This document shows, piece by piece, positions 54,039-63,219 of a DNA stretch of 64,000 nt. How positions within the stretch are numbered: the stretch's first letter is position 1; every line of letters begins with the position of its first letter. The DNA comes from Granulicella sp. L46 (GTDB lineage Bacteria > Acidobacteriota > Terriglobia > Terriglobales > Acidobacteriaceae), in contig NZ_LMUT01000002.1 of the NCBI RefSeq assembly GCF_009765785.1, positions 33,500-97,499 on the forward strand. The letters run 5' to 3'. Made by a program: the position numbers and the translations under genes. Under the pieces are notes generated by a model. That model made no database searches, was not told the DNA's origin, and saw nothing but the letters and a program-made list of their open reading frames with translations.

Positions 54039-55930
54039 AGTCCGCAGCCACGCGCTCTATGGTCCTCGGCACCGCCGGCCACATCGACCACGGAAAAACC
54101 GCACTCGTCTATGCCCTCACCGGCACCGACACAGACCGCCTGCCAGAAGAAAAATCCCGCGGCATCACCATTGACCTCGGCTTTGCGTCTCTCGATCTTC
54201 AAGATCCCGCCGGACACTCGATCCAGCTCAGCCTGATCGATGTCCCCGGCCACCACGCCTTCATCCGCAACATGCTCACCGGCGCCGGCGGCATCGATTG
54301 CGTCATGCTGGTCATCGCCGCCGATGAGGGCATCAGGCCGCAGACCACCGAACACCTCGCCATCTGCGCTCTGCTTGGCATCCGCCACGGCATCGTGGCC
54401 ATCACCAAGCAGGACGCTGTCTCCCCAGAGCGGCTCGAAGCCGCGCGTGACGAGGTCCGGCGCTTCACCGAGCACACCTTTCTCGAAGATGCTCCCGTCG
54501 TCGTCGTCTCCGCCCGCACCGGCGCTGGAATCCCTACCCTCAAGCGGGCCCTCGCGCAGCTCGCGTTGAGCGTGCCCGCTCGCAATGCAGACACCATCCT
54601 CCGTCTTCCCCTGGATCGTGCGTTCTCCGTGCGCGGCTTTGGCACAGTTGTCACCGGCACGCTCCAGGCCGGCAGCCTGCATGTGGGGGACGCCGTTCAT
54701 CTGCAGCCTGAGGGCCGTAGCGTCCGGGTCCGCGGCATCCAGGTCCACGGCGCATCAGTAAGCGAGACCCACGCACCCGGCCGCGTAGCGCTTAACCTCG
54801 TCGGCGTCGAGGTAGCTGAAGTGCACCGCGGCCATACCATTGTGCCGCCCGAAACTCTTTCGCCGGTAAACACCGTCGATGTAGAGCTAACCATCCTACC
54901 CGGCATGCCCGCGCTGCGACACCGCGCCAGCCTGCGTCTGCATGCCTTCACAGCCGAAACCACGGCCCGCGTCCTTCTCTACCGGCCCGGTGAAAACTCC
55001 GCTGCTCCTCTTGCTCGCCTGCGCCTCAGCAAACCCCTGCTGCTCGCTCCCGGCGATCGCTTCGTACTCAGGCAACCTTCGCCCGCAACCACAGTGGGTG
55101 GCGGCCGAGTACTTGATGCGCATCCGCTACCCCGCCTCAGAAAAGCAGCCTCGAACGCATGGCTGGAACAGCTTCGCGAAGCCGCGCCCGAGCAGCAAAT
55201 TCTCCTGCGCGTGCGACGCCGCGGCCTTCACGGAATCTCTATCAAAACCCTCAGCAGCGAAACCTGCCTTCACACCGACGCCATTCGCCCGATCATCGCG
55301 TCACTGATCGCAAGCAAGCAACTGATCGGTGCCACTGCGGAGCACGCCGCCGTGAGCCACGTTCTTTGTCCAGAGGCGTTAGCCGAGGCCGTCGAGCTGC
55401 TCTCCAAAGAGTTGGAACGGACCGAAGCTCGCTCCCTGTCCCGCGCCGAGCTGCGCTCTCGAACCAAATTAGAAGATTGGGTCTTCGCCCTGGCCGCCGT
55501 GCGCTTGCCCCAAGTCAGACCCGTCCAGTCAGTGGGCAATCAATTCACCCTGCGAGGAGCTGGCGCCAAAGAACCCATAGAAGCCCTGGCCAAAGTCGAG
55601 GCACTCTATCGCACTGTCGGCCTCGCCTCCCCGATCGTCAGTGAAGTAGCCGCGACCCTGCAGCTTCCCGATAAAGAAGTGGCCCCGTTAATCACCATCC
55701 TCATCCGTGCCGGCAAGTTGGTCCGCATGGGCGCCGACAACCTCCTGGTCCACGCCGAAGCGCTCGTCCGGCTACGAACCGAGCTCCAGCAGCAGCGCGG
55801 CCAGACCTTCGACGTAGGTCGCTTCAAAGCCTTGACTGGCCTGACACGTAAACACGCCATCCCGCTGCTTGAGTATCTCGATGGCGCCCGCATCACCCGC
55901 AACCAAAACGGCATCCGCACTGTGCTCTAG
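54035..55930 (+). CDS. selB: Selenocysteine-specific translation elongation factor
   Basis: The product is 631 aa. G1 is GTAGHIDHGKTALVYALTG, G3 is DVPGHHAFIRNML, and G4 appears as TKQD. EF-Tu-like domains II and III follow, and then winged-helix repeats to the C-terminus (for example RFKALTGLTRKHAIPLLEYLDG), which bind the SECIS loop. It is coupled to selA by a 4-bp overlap. Together with selC, selA and selD it makes the Sec decoding set complete within 5 kb of its only visible target. Confidence 0.95.
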   Translation: MKSAATRSMVLGTAGHIDHGKTALVYALTGTDTDRLPEEKSRGITIDLGFASLDLQDPAGHSIQLSLIDVPGHHAFIRNMLTGAGGIDCVMLVIAADEGIRPQTTEHLAICALLGIRHGIVAITKQDAVSPERLEAARDEVRRFTEHTFLEDAPVVVVSARTGAGIPTLKRALAQLALSVPARNADTILRLPLDRAFSVRGFGTVVTGTLQAGSLHVGDAVHLQPEGRSVRVRGIQVHGASVSETHAPGRVALNLVGVEVAEVHRGHTIVPPETLSPVNTVDVELTILPGMPALRHRASLRLHAFTAETTARVLLYRPGENSAAPLARLRLSKPLLLAPGDRFVLRQPSPATTVGGGRVLDAHPLPRLRKAASNAWLEQLREAAPEQQILLRVRRRGLHGISIKTLSSETCLHTDAIRPIIASLIASKQLIGATAEHAAVSHVLCPEALAEAVELLSKELERTEARSLSRAELRSRTKLEDWVFALAAVRLPQVRPVQSVGNQFTLRGAGAKEPIEALAKVEALYRTVGLASPIVSEVAATLQLPDKEVAPLITILIRAGKLVRMGADNLLVHAEALVRLRTELQQQRGQTFDVGRFKALTGLTRKHAIPLLEYLDGARITRNQNGIRTVL

Positions 55931-56072
55931 CCCGATAATCTGCCGTCGCCAGCTCGTAGCAACAGCATCGGGTTGCGGTCTAAATGCAGAATTTTTCTCC
56001 CTTTTCAGACGTAGAGTGATGTCCTGTTCGCGACGGGATTCCGGTTTGAGACTTCCGGAAGCTTGAATTGTG

Positions 56073-56101
56073 AGCCCGCGCTTACAGACGCGTTGCGGGC
56101 T
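56073..56101. terminator. Hairpin between convergent selB and the efflux operon
   Basis: AGCCCGC (56073-56079) and GCGGGCT (56095-56101) pair as a 7-bp GC-rich stem with a 15-nt loop. It lies between the stop of selB (55930) and the stop of the FUSC gene (56122), which point toward each other. No U-tract is evident, so this is moderate evidence for a bidirectional terminator. Confidence 0.4.
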
Positions 56102-56121
56102 AACCTGCACAGTTTCGCATG

Positions 56122-58332
56122 CTATGACTTGGCTGGATCGTGCAGAAGCTCGCGCTGCACTTCAACGGTCTTCGAAGGGGCCGCGAACGTTGCATGGATG
56201 TCTTCGTAGAGCGGAGAAAGGACCGAAGCAAGACTCTCCGCGAGGCCAGCCAGATCGGATGCCTGGGGGGCTACGGGCATGCCGAGATCCTGATAGTGCT
56301 TGCGTATTTCGCGTTGGAAGTTCTCAGCGGAAAGCCGGATGTTGGGAACCGCCTGTACGGGCTTTTCACTTACTTCGCTTGCCATGGCACGCATCACTTG
56401 AGCAAAATCCCTTTCGAACTCGAGGCCGGCTTCAGCGATGGGTAAGGGCAGGTTAGAGAGCGGAGTGCGGGAGAGATATTGCACCGCGGCAATTTGTACC
56501 TGGAGCAGGGTGCGGATGGCGGGCTGCCATCGCTGGATGTTTTTGCGGACTTGCAACATTTGCTGGCGGGAAGGTCCAACCTCTAAGAGAACCGCATCGG
56601 ACTGGGCTGTGACGGCCTGAAAGCCGGCGTTGATTTGATCGCGCAACTGGCGTATCCGCCGGATGGCTTTGATCTGGTCCTGCTGCAACAATTGCTCGGC
56701 GAGTTCGGCAAACATCTCTAGATTGGCGGCGAACACAGCTTGCATCTCGCCCGCGGCGTTCCTTACCCAAAGCAGGTCAAAGAAGACACCCATGGACAGC
56801 AGGCCGAGCAGCACACCGAACACACGATCGCGCGCGATCGACAGCGACGTCTGAATGGTAAATTCCTGCAGATTGATCAGATAAAAGGTCAGCGCGAGCT
56901 GCACGCCAAGATACGAGAGTCGCGCCGATGCCGTGGAAATCCACGCAGAGATGGCAGTCACCCCTGCAAACAGAAGGGTGAATCCGGTAATGGTGTCGAG
57001 GTAAGGAAGCACAAATATTTGGGAGCCGATACCAAAGACAAAGCCGCCAAGGAAGGCGCCGCTCAGCCGCAACACTTGCTTCTGTCGTGAGGAGCCGATG
57101 GTGGACAGCGCTGTGATGAAGCAAGTGAGGAGCGACGTGCTGAGTTGCGGCCAGTCGAGTGCCGTGTACGTGATGTAACAGACCATCGCCGCGAGTGTGC
57201 CGCGCATGGCGAACTGCAGATGGGCCGGGTTGGAGAATGCATCGGTGACAAATATGGGGAGCGATTCTTCTTCGTCAAGCGGGGCTGGAACGAAGGCGTT
57301 GATGGACTCTGTTCCCGAAAATACCTTGGGAATGAGCGCTGCCGTATCCTCCATCGTTTTAAGGAAGGGTATCTGTGCCGGGGCGTCCGGCGATGGCCGC
57401 TCGAACTGCTGGGGAAGTTGATGCTGTGTGAGTGCGATGCAGAGGGAGTGCACCTCGTCGGCGAGCCTCAAACATCTTTGCCGATCGCCTGGGTCGATGG
57501 TCTCGGCTTGCTGAGACAAGGCGAACTGGAAGTTGGCCGCGATATCAATCAAGCGCCCCACCAGGGCAACTGCTGCGCCTATCTGTGCTTTGTAGTGAGT
57601 GCTGTAACCGGATCGAAGGATGAGCCTACGAAGCCGCGATGTGCCAACGGTGGCATAGATCCCAAGATTCTTCTCCCACTCACTATCGAGAGGGTGCTGC
57701 GTTGCTGCAGACCGCAAGACATTTTCGATCGTCCGCATGCGGATCTCGATGCCCTCGGCAAAGTCAGTGGATGGATGCGCGAGACGGAAGATATATTCGA
57801 CCACGATCGTCACCGCTGCTGCGATAGCCACGGAGCCAGCCAACCATAGCGTGTTCTCCAGCCGCGAGTTTACGTTGACCAGGTGGTTGTCCCACACGCT
57901 GAGGGCACCAAGGATCGCGAATCCCAAAGGTGCAGCTGTTCCATAATCTGCAATGATCCGCAGCAGGAAAAAAGACGCGAACAGGCTGATCGCGACCCAC
58001 AAGAAGTGGGTCAGCGGATTACCAATCACGACCGTGACGCTGAGGACAATGTAGAGTGTGCCAATGAGGAAAGCCATCGCTATCCGGAATCCGGAGCGGA
58101 GAGTTTCGACCGGACTCTCGCGGCTGATGATGAGGGTGAAGATCGCGCCCTGGAAGCCGCCGGGAATTTGAAAAGTCATCGTGATCAGCATCACGATGGT
58201 CGCCGAGACAGTCATTCGGGCGACGACCCAGCCTCTGCCTGGGTACGGAGAGAGTTCGGCTTTAAGGAAGTTCCAAAACCACGGGCTTCCCTGTTCGGCG
58301 GCGCGCGGGGATGCATCACCCAGGGCCGCCAT
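56122..58332 (-). CDS. FUSC-family inner-membrane efflux protein (MdtO/AaeB-like)
   Basis: The product is 736 aa with two membrane blocks, each of about five or six helices (VARMTVSATIVMLITMTFQI onward; and FAMRGTLAAMVCYITYTALD onward), and cytoplasmic stretches after each. This is the layout of FUSC/fusaric-acid-resistance and AaeB/MdtO proteins. It works with the HlyD-type adaptor encoded 2 bp upstream and the TolC protein of the same operon to expel aromatic or cationic compounds. The substrate is unknown. Confidence 0.85.
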   Translation of the reverse strand: MAALGDASPRAAEQGSPWFWNFLKAELSPYPGRGWVVARMTVSATIVMLITMTFQIPGGFQGAIFTLIISRESPVETLRSGFRIAMAFLIGTLYIVLSVTVVIGNPLTHFLWVAISLFASFFLLRIIADYGTAAPLGFAILGALSVWDNHLVNVNSRLENTLWLAGSVAIAAAVTIVVEYIFRLAHPSTDFAEGIEIRMRTIENVLRSAATQHPLDSEWEKNLGIYATVGTSRLRRLILRSGYSTHYKAQIGAAVALVGRLIDIAANFQFALSQQAETIDPGDRQRCLRLADEVHSLCIALTQHQLPQQFERPSPDAPAQIPFLKTMEDTAALIPKVFSGTESINAFVPAPLDEEESLPIFVTDAFSNPAHLQFAMRGTLAAMVCYITYTALDWPQLSTSLLTCFITALSTIGSSRQKQVLRLSGAFLGGFVFGIGSQIFVLPYLDTITGFTLLFAGVTAISAWISTASARLSYLGVQLALTFYLINLQEFTIQTSLSIARDRVFGVLLGLLSMGVFFDLLWVRNAAGEMQAVFAANLEMFAELAEQLLQQDQIKAIRRIRQLRDQINAGFQAVTAQSDAVLLEVGPSRQQMLQVRKNIQRWQPAIRTLLQVQIAAVQYLSRTPLSNLPLPIAEAGLEFERDFAQVMRAMASEVSEKPVQAVPNIRLSAENFQREIRKHYQDLGMPVAPQASDLAGLAESLASVLSPLYEDIHATFAAPSKTVEVQRELLHDPAKS

Positions 58333-58334
58333 CG

Positions 58335-59564
58335 CTATTTCGCCTTATCGTAGCCGCGGATCACCACCGCGGCAGATTCGCTGAGGCGAAAAGCTTCTGA
58401 CTCAGGTGCCTTGATGCGGATACGCACTGGAAAACGTGTGGCCAAGTGTACCCAGTTCAACGACCGCTGCACGTCGGGCAGCCCGTTGGAGGTAAACGTT
58501 CCGATGAGTGTTGAATCGGGCTGCACACCGAAGCCAACGCTGTCGACGATACCGTCATACCTCACTCCTGGTCTCGATAGCACGTAGACATCCGCATGCA
58601 TTCCGGGTTGGATGCGATGAAGCTGGGTCTCGCGGAAGTTCGCGATCACCCACCAGACGCGTGTATCAATCAGCGTGAAGATCTGCTGACCGGTGTGCGC
58701 GTAAGCGCCCTGGGAGATATTCAAATTGGTTACGCGCGCATCAAACGGCGAGTAGATTTTGCAGTTGTCGAGATTGTATTGGGCAGTGCGAATCGCGGAG
58801 GCACGACCTTCACGCTGGGCCGTGAGCGGATCGATGGTGAGCACGCTGTGTTGCGACTGTCCGAGTTGTGCGTGGCTTTGTTCAACCACGGCCTTGGCCT
58901 GCTCGTACTGTGCCTGGGCGGATTGCACCTGGGCTTCTGCCAGGGTTAGCTGCGCGTGCTGCTGGCTTACGGCTTGTTGTTTCGAGGTGACCGCAGTCTT
59001 CGCGAGGTCGACCTGATCTACGGTCACGAATTGCCTGGCCAGCAGCGGTTCAATGCGGTGATAGTTATTGGTGGTGTAGGTGAGCTCGGCGTTGGCGTTG
59101 TCGAGTGCTGCCTTGGCGCTGGCAACATTCGCCTTGGCTTCATTCACTGCCGACGCGGCGCGATCGACATTCGCCGCAGCGCTGTCAGTATTCGCCCGTG
59201 CGGCGCCTACGGCACTCACCTGCGAAGCAATGGTCCTGCGCTGATCGACGATCTGCCCCTCCAGCGTATTCAAATCGGAGGTGGTCTTCTGTAGCGCGTA
59301 CTCATAAGGCCGGGGGTCGATCTCAAACAGCAGCTCGCCCTGTTTGATGAACGCGTTGTCCTGTACAACGAGCCGCGTAATAGGGCCGTCGACCTGGGGA
59401 GCGATCCCGATATAGTTTGCGAAGACTTCGGCGTCATCGGTCCGCGGGTACCGGTTGGTCTCCGCGATGAGCAACAATGCGCTGATCACCGCAGCCGCGA
59501 TGATGGCGATGCTCACAATTCGGCCGAGACGCTTGGAGGGCAGAGTTGGATCGTCTTCGGGCAT
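58335..59564 (-). CDS. HlyD/EmrA-type periplasmic adaptor of the FUSC efflux system
   Basis: AAAGGAG before ATG 59564 sets the start; the product is 409 aa. One N-terminal membrane helix (IVSIAIIAAAVISALLLIA) is followed by a lipoyl/barrel half-motif (GIAPQVDGPITRLVVQDNAFI), a long Ala/Gln-rich coiled-coil hairpin (about residues 90-230), and the return half (IYSPFDARVTNLNISQGAYA). This is the membrane-fusion protein pattern of EmrA, AaeA and MdtN. It bridges the FUSC pump and the TolC channel. It is tightly packed with the FUSC gene downstream. Confidence 0.9.
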   Translation of the reverse strand: MPEDDPTLPSKRLGRIVSIAIIAAAVISALLLIAETNRYPRTDDAEVFANYIGIAPQVDGPITRLVVQDNAFIKQGELLFEIDPRPYEYALQKTTSDLNTLEGQIVDQRRTIASQVSAVGAARANTDSAAANVDRAASAVNEAKANVASAKAALDNANAELTYTTNNYHRIEPLLARQFVTVDQVDLAKTAVTSKQQAVSQQHAQLTLAEAQVQSAQAQYEQAKAVVEQSHAQLGQSQHSVLTIDPLTAQREGRASAIRTAQYNLDNCKIYSPFDARVTNLNISQGAYAHTGQQIFTLIDTRVWWVIANFRETQLHRIQPGMHADVYVLSRPGVRYDGIVDSVGFGVQPDSTLIGTFTSNGLPDVQRSLNWVHLATRFPVRIRIKAPESEAFRLSESAAVVIRGYDKAK

Positions 59565-59581
59565 CGGTTCTCCTTTCAGAG

Positions 59582-59899
59582 TTAGCGGAAGAACAGCAGC
59601 CACAGGGCAAACGTAAATAATGCAGCCAGGCAGGTGTACACCACGAGCAGTGGCTTCAGTTGCTGCTCCAGTTTAATGCGAACAAAGAATAATCGGACGG
59701 CAATGGTGAGCAGGATTCCTATAACTCCGCATAGCATCCACGCAGGAAAGAACGAACCGAGGAGATTGAATGTGGGAGCGCGTGAGCATCCGGCAATCAG
59801 CAGTGTGGCTGCGGGCAAACTTGCGATCACGCATGCCCCAATTGTGCGTCGGGGAGTCGGGGAATTCAATTCTGGAGTTGCGCTACGGCCCTTTTGCAT
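59582..59899 (-). CDS. ytcA: YtcA-like small membrane lipoprotein
   Basis: The product is 105 aa. A lipobox (LLIAGC) follows a short signal, then two membrane helices (WMLCGVIGILLTIAVRLFFV and LLVVYTCLAALFTFALWLLFF) around a basic turn. This is the pattern of E. coli YtcA, which is encoded next to mdtNOP. Here too it lies between the TolC and adaptor genes of a FUSC efflux operon. ATG 59899 overlaps the tolC-like gene end; a TTG at 59905 has a better-spaced GGGAG. The function is unknown. Confidence 0.75.
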   Translation of the reverse strand: MQKGRSATPELNSPTPRRTIGACVIASLPAATLLIAGCSRAPTFNLLGSFFPAWMLCGVIGILLTIAVRLFFVRIKLEQQLKPLLVVYTCLAALFTFALWLLFFR

Positions 59900-61313
59900 G
59901 ATCAAGCAGGTCTCCCGTCTGAAAGGCTAAAGCGGCGACCCCAGTCAATAACTGGGTGCGGGCGCTTACGTCGGCGGTACGCGCCGCGGCCAGGGTACGT
60001 TGCGCGGAAACCACATCAATCTGGCTGCGAACGCCGAGGTCGTACGACTGTATAGCCGCATCGTAGGACTCGCTCGCTGCGGCTAACAGCGCGGCTGCCG
60101 CTTTCTGCTGACGGAGCGCGGTCCGCGCCGTAGAGTAGGCCGCCCAGACCTGGTTCTCCACCTGATCGCGGAGCGTATCCACGTTTGCAAGCGCCTGCTT
60201 TTGGTCGGCTTTCGCCTTCGCCAGTCGACTCTCGCGCGCGAACCCATCAAACAAGTTCCAGGTGAGGCTGAGTTTTGCATCCCAGGTCTCCTGGGTCGGG
60301 GAGTAAAGCCCGGGCCCGAGATTCTGCTGTGCATACATACGTGCGAGGCCGCCGTCGCCATTGAACCTCAACGTTGGCAAGTAGGCAGTCTTTGAGGCCT
60401 TGATCTCGGCTCCGGCAGCGCGAAGTTGCTCTACTTGCTGCATCAGGTCAGGACGCTGCGCCAAGGACCGATTGATCGACGTCTCTACTGTATCGGGAAG
60501 GTCCTGCGGGATCGTCAGATTCTGGATGCTCTCGACCTGGAAGTTGTTAAGAGGCGAAATGCCAAGCGCGGTCGCCAGGTCGCCGTGCGCGATCTCCGTT
60601 GCGCCGATCGCTGCCTGCAGATCATAGTCGGCCTGGGCGGCAGCGCTGCGGGCTTCGAGTACGTCCGGCAGGGTTGCCAGACCCTCGTGAAGCCTTGCTT
60701 CTGCTGCGCTCTGCACTGTCTGGGCATTCTTCAGATTGGCTTCCTGCGCATCCTCCTGGCCCTTGCTGTTGAGCATCCGGTAGTACGCTGCCATGACCTG
60801 AAAAATAATTCTCCGGTGGGCATCGTTGAACAGAAAGTTGGCCGCTAGAAGATTGCTTCGGCTGATAGCCACCTCCTGCAATCGCCGGCCAAAGTCAAAA
60901 ATCGTATAGTCGACGACCAGAACAGGAGAGAATGTCCCGCTGGTTTGGCGATAGTATTCCGGAGAGAAAAAGAGTTGGCTACGGTTCGTATCAGCGAGGG
61001 CCACGGCAGCCAGAGTCGGGTAGAGACTTGCCTTCGAGATTCCCAGCTCGGCAGCGCGGGCTTTGGCATTCTCCCACGCAACACGCGTTTCTGGATTGTT
61101 CTGTTCGGCGACGTCTATCAAGTCAGGCAACGTGTAAATCTTCGATGGGTCTGGAATAAATGCCGGCGAATGTTGCGGCGGAACAACCGGCCGCATCTCT
61201 GGCGCTCCATTCCATGGCCGGTCCGGGACCGCCGGCGCCTGTTGACCAGCGGCGAGCAGCGAGGCAGAGAATGACATGACGAAGATGAAGACATATCCAT
61301 GAAAATATTTCAT
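59883..61313 (-). CDS. TolC-family outer-membrane efflux protein
   Basis: The product is 476 aa with a signal peptide (YVFIFVMSFSASLLAAG). Two homologous halves carry the OEP repeats: YTLPDLIDVAEQNNPETRVA near residue 61, then LAQRPDLMQQVEQLRAAGAEIKAS-type text in the middle and SYDLGVRSQIDVVSAQRTL near the end. It forms the outer-membrane tunnel of a tripartite pump. It is the first gene of the four-gene operon, and its 3' end overlaps ytcA. Confidence 0.9.
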   Translation of the reverse strand: MKYFHGYVFIFVMSFSASLLAAGQQAPAVPDRPWNGAPEMRPVVPPQHSPAFIPDPSKIYTLPDLIDVAEQNNPETRVAWENAKARAAELGISKASLYPTLAAVALADTNRSQLFFSPEYYRQTSGTFSPVLVVDYTIFDFGRRLQEVAISRSNLLAANFLFNDAHRRIIFQVMAAYYRMLNSKGQEDAQEANLKNAQTVQSAAEARLHEGLATLPDVLEARSAAAQADYDLQAAIGATEIAHGDLATALGISPLNNFQVESIQNLTIPQDLPDTVETSINRSLAQRPDLMQQVEQLRAAGAEIKASKTAYLPTLRFNGDGGLARMYAQQNLGPGLYSPTQETWDAKLSLTWNLFDGFARESRLAKAKADQKQALANVDTLRDQVENQVWAAYSTARTALRQQKAAAALLAAASESYDAAIQSYDLGVRSQIDVVSAQRTLAAARTADVSARTQLLTGVAALAFQTGDLLDHAKGP

Positions 61314-61668
61314 TTTCTAAGCCACGCTGGTGCTTCGGATCGATCCCCTGCCGCACTCTCTGCATGTCTCGAAATCCTTGCACGGTGGAGCGCTCTTTGC
61401 AAACGCAAAATGGTACGTTCGCATGAGAGACGACAAACTCCCCGAAAAGTGATCATCACGATCGCGACGTTGGATGCGGACGTGATTTCAATGGAGACTA
61501 CTCGCTCACGCATGGAGATACTGCAGGCCTTCCCAGGGCGTAAGGCACGACGGACGGCGTTTTCAGAAACAAAGACCTACGGTTATGTTGATTTCTTCGA
61601 CTCAAGTGCAGCCCGGGTGCGGCCTATCGCGAATTCTCCATGCCACATAAACTCTTGGGGGAGGCCTG
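61314..61668. other. Divergent control region between the efflux operon and the deacetylase gene
   Basis: These 355 bp separate two divergently transcribed genes. No gene, repeat or RNA was recognised, and no local regulator gene is present. It should contain promoters for both sides. Confidence 0.4.
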
Positions 61669-62575
61669 ATGTTCAAAACACTTTGCTTGTTTCTCGCGCT
61701 TACGCCGTTGCATGCTGTTGCTCAACAGCTTGCGATCACTTTTGATGACCTGCCTGCCCATGGTCCCAAGCCAGCCTCCGTCTCTCGGCTTCAGATCGCC
61801 CAATCGATACTCGACACACTGAAACAGCAGCACATGCCTCCCGTCTACGGTTTCATCAATGGTGTTCGGACAGAAGAAGCTCCTGAGACGCTTGATGTCC
61901 TTCACGCATGGCGGGCCGCTGGTGAGCCCCTCGCGAATCACACCTGGTCGCATCCTAATTTCAATGACACCTCGTCTTCGCAGTTCATCGCCAACATCGA
62001 AGCCAATCAACCGCTTCTCCGCACTCTCATGCCCGCGGCTTCAGACGACTGGCGTTGGTTTCGGTATCCCTACCTGAACGAGGGGTGACACGCTGGAAAA
62101 GCATCGCGAGGTCCGCACCTGGCTCAAAGCCAACCACTATCGCGTGGCCGAAGTCACGATGGATTTCGAAGATTATGCTTGGAACGAACCTTATGCGCGG
62201 TGTGTAGCGAAGAACGATACAGCAGCTCTGCAACAGCTCCACGATACTTACCTTTCGACCGCTGACGAATTCATCACCTATTATCGTTCCCTGTCCAAGA
62301 CGGTTTACGGCCGCGATGTTCCCATGGTCTTACTCATGCACATCGGTGCCTTCGACGCTCATATGCTCCCGGAGCTTCTCGCGCTTTATCGCGCCCGAGG
62401 GTTCACCTTCGTAAGCCTCCCCGAGGCGGCGGCCGATCCTATCTATACCGAAGATTCAGATATCGCGTATAAGAATGGCGACACACTCACAGAGCAACTG
62501 GCTTTCAAGCGCGGCATTGCCCGTCCGCAGCATGAAGCTAAACCCTTCGCTCTCTTGGAGGCCCTTTGCCGCTAG
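61669..62575 (+). pseudogene. Polysaccharide deacetylase (NodB-like), frameshifted
   Basis: Frame 1 from ATG 61669 gives a signal peptide (TLCLFLALTPLHAVAQ), the NodB motif 1 (LAITFDDLPAHG), the HxxxH metal pair (NHTWSHPNF) and FRYPYLNEG, then stops at 62088. The frame 62089-62575 continues the same protein (DTLEKHREVRTWL, then LLMHIGAFDAHMLPELL). Removing one G from the GGGG run at about 62082-62085 restores NEGDTLEKH, so a single-base insertion splits an otherwise complete 301-residue enzyme. It may be a true mutation or a sequencing error. It would deacetylate a cell-surface or dietary glycan. Confidence 0.75.
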
Positions 62576-62905
62576 TACACCCGGTCAATAAGTAGTTCTT
62601 TGAAAGCGGTATTTCGGAGACTGAGGTTGGTCCAAGGTAGAGGATTCCAAAATTTCCAGAAAATCCGCTTTTCGGGAAAGTGCCGCTGCCCGCGTAAAGC
62701 AATGTCTGGTATCGTGCTGCCCATGCTTGCTGGCGCTCATCTACTCACCACATCGTACGAGCCTCTTGCACAAGCAAGAGAGGGCGCTCACTCTGCGAAT
62801 GAGGAGCAGATCCCTTCCCTCTCCTTCGACTTCGCTGACGGTCAGCTGTGACAGGTCGCGGCGACTCCAAAGTAAGAGCCACCGCGAAGACGTTTGAGGG
62901 ATTGC
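62576..62905. other. Gap without a recognisable gene
   Basis: These 330 bp lie between the deacetylase and the small minus-strand gene. A plus frame at 62600-62851 has no RBS and no family resemblance. No RNA gene or strong hairpin was seen. Confidence 0.35.
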
Positions 62906-63130
62906 TTACTTAGAAAAGATGGTGTCGTTGGGGATTCGCTCGGCGTTGCGCTGAAAGCGGTGCTCGGCGCGTTTGGCGCTTTCCATGCCCAGACGGTCGA
63001 GGGCGGCCTGCTTATCCTTGGGCGTCACTACCGTTTCGGGCGAGTCGTCCTGCAGGTGATTGTGCGCGGGCGAGAACGAGTTCGTGCCCGAGTTGAGGTC
63101 TTGATTGAGTGCGGTATCTTCCTTCGCCAT
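62906..63130 (-). CDS. Small hydrophilic protein of unknown function
   Basis: The product is 74 aa, highly polar (MAKEDTALNQDLNSGTNSFS, then PAHNHLQDDSPETVVTPKDK and AALDRLGMESAKRAEHRFQR), without Cys or membrane segments. A GCGAGGAAAGTC tract upstream offers a GAGG ribosome site 8-9 nt from the ATG. Composition suggests an intrinsically disordered cytoplasmic protein. It lies about 90 bp downstream of the glycosyltransferase gene on the same strand. No function is proposed. Confidence 0.5.
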   Translation of the reverse strand: MAKEDTALNQDLNSGTNSFSPAHNHLQDDSPETVVTPKDKQAALDRLGMESAKRAEHRFQRNAERIPNDTIFSK

Positions 63131-63219
63131 GACTTTCCTCGCTTTCGCTTACCAAACGTAGGAGCCGCCGACGAAGAGAAAGGTTGTCAACCTTCGAGTA
63201 ACTTTTTGGGCAAAGGTCG

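Noticed and set aside
57145-57849. 234-codon plus-strand frame inside the FUSC gene
   Set aside because: It is antisense to a membrane protein with clear helices and has no recognisable product.
62600-62851. 83-codon plus-strand frame after the deacetylase
   Set aside because: It has no RBS, the composition changes midway and no motif is present; it is likely random.
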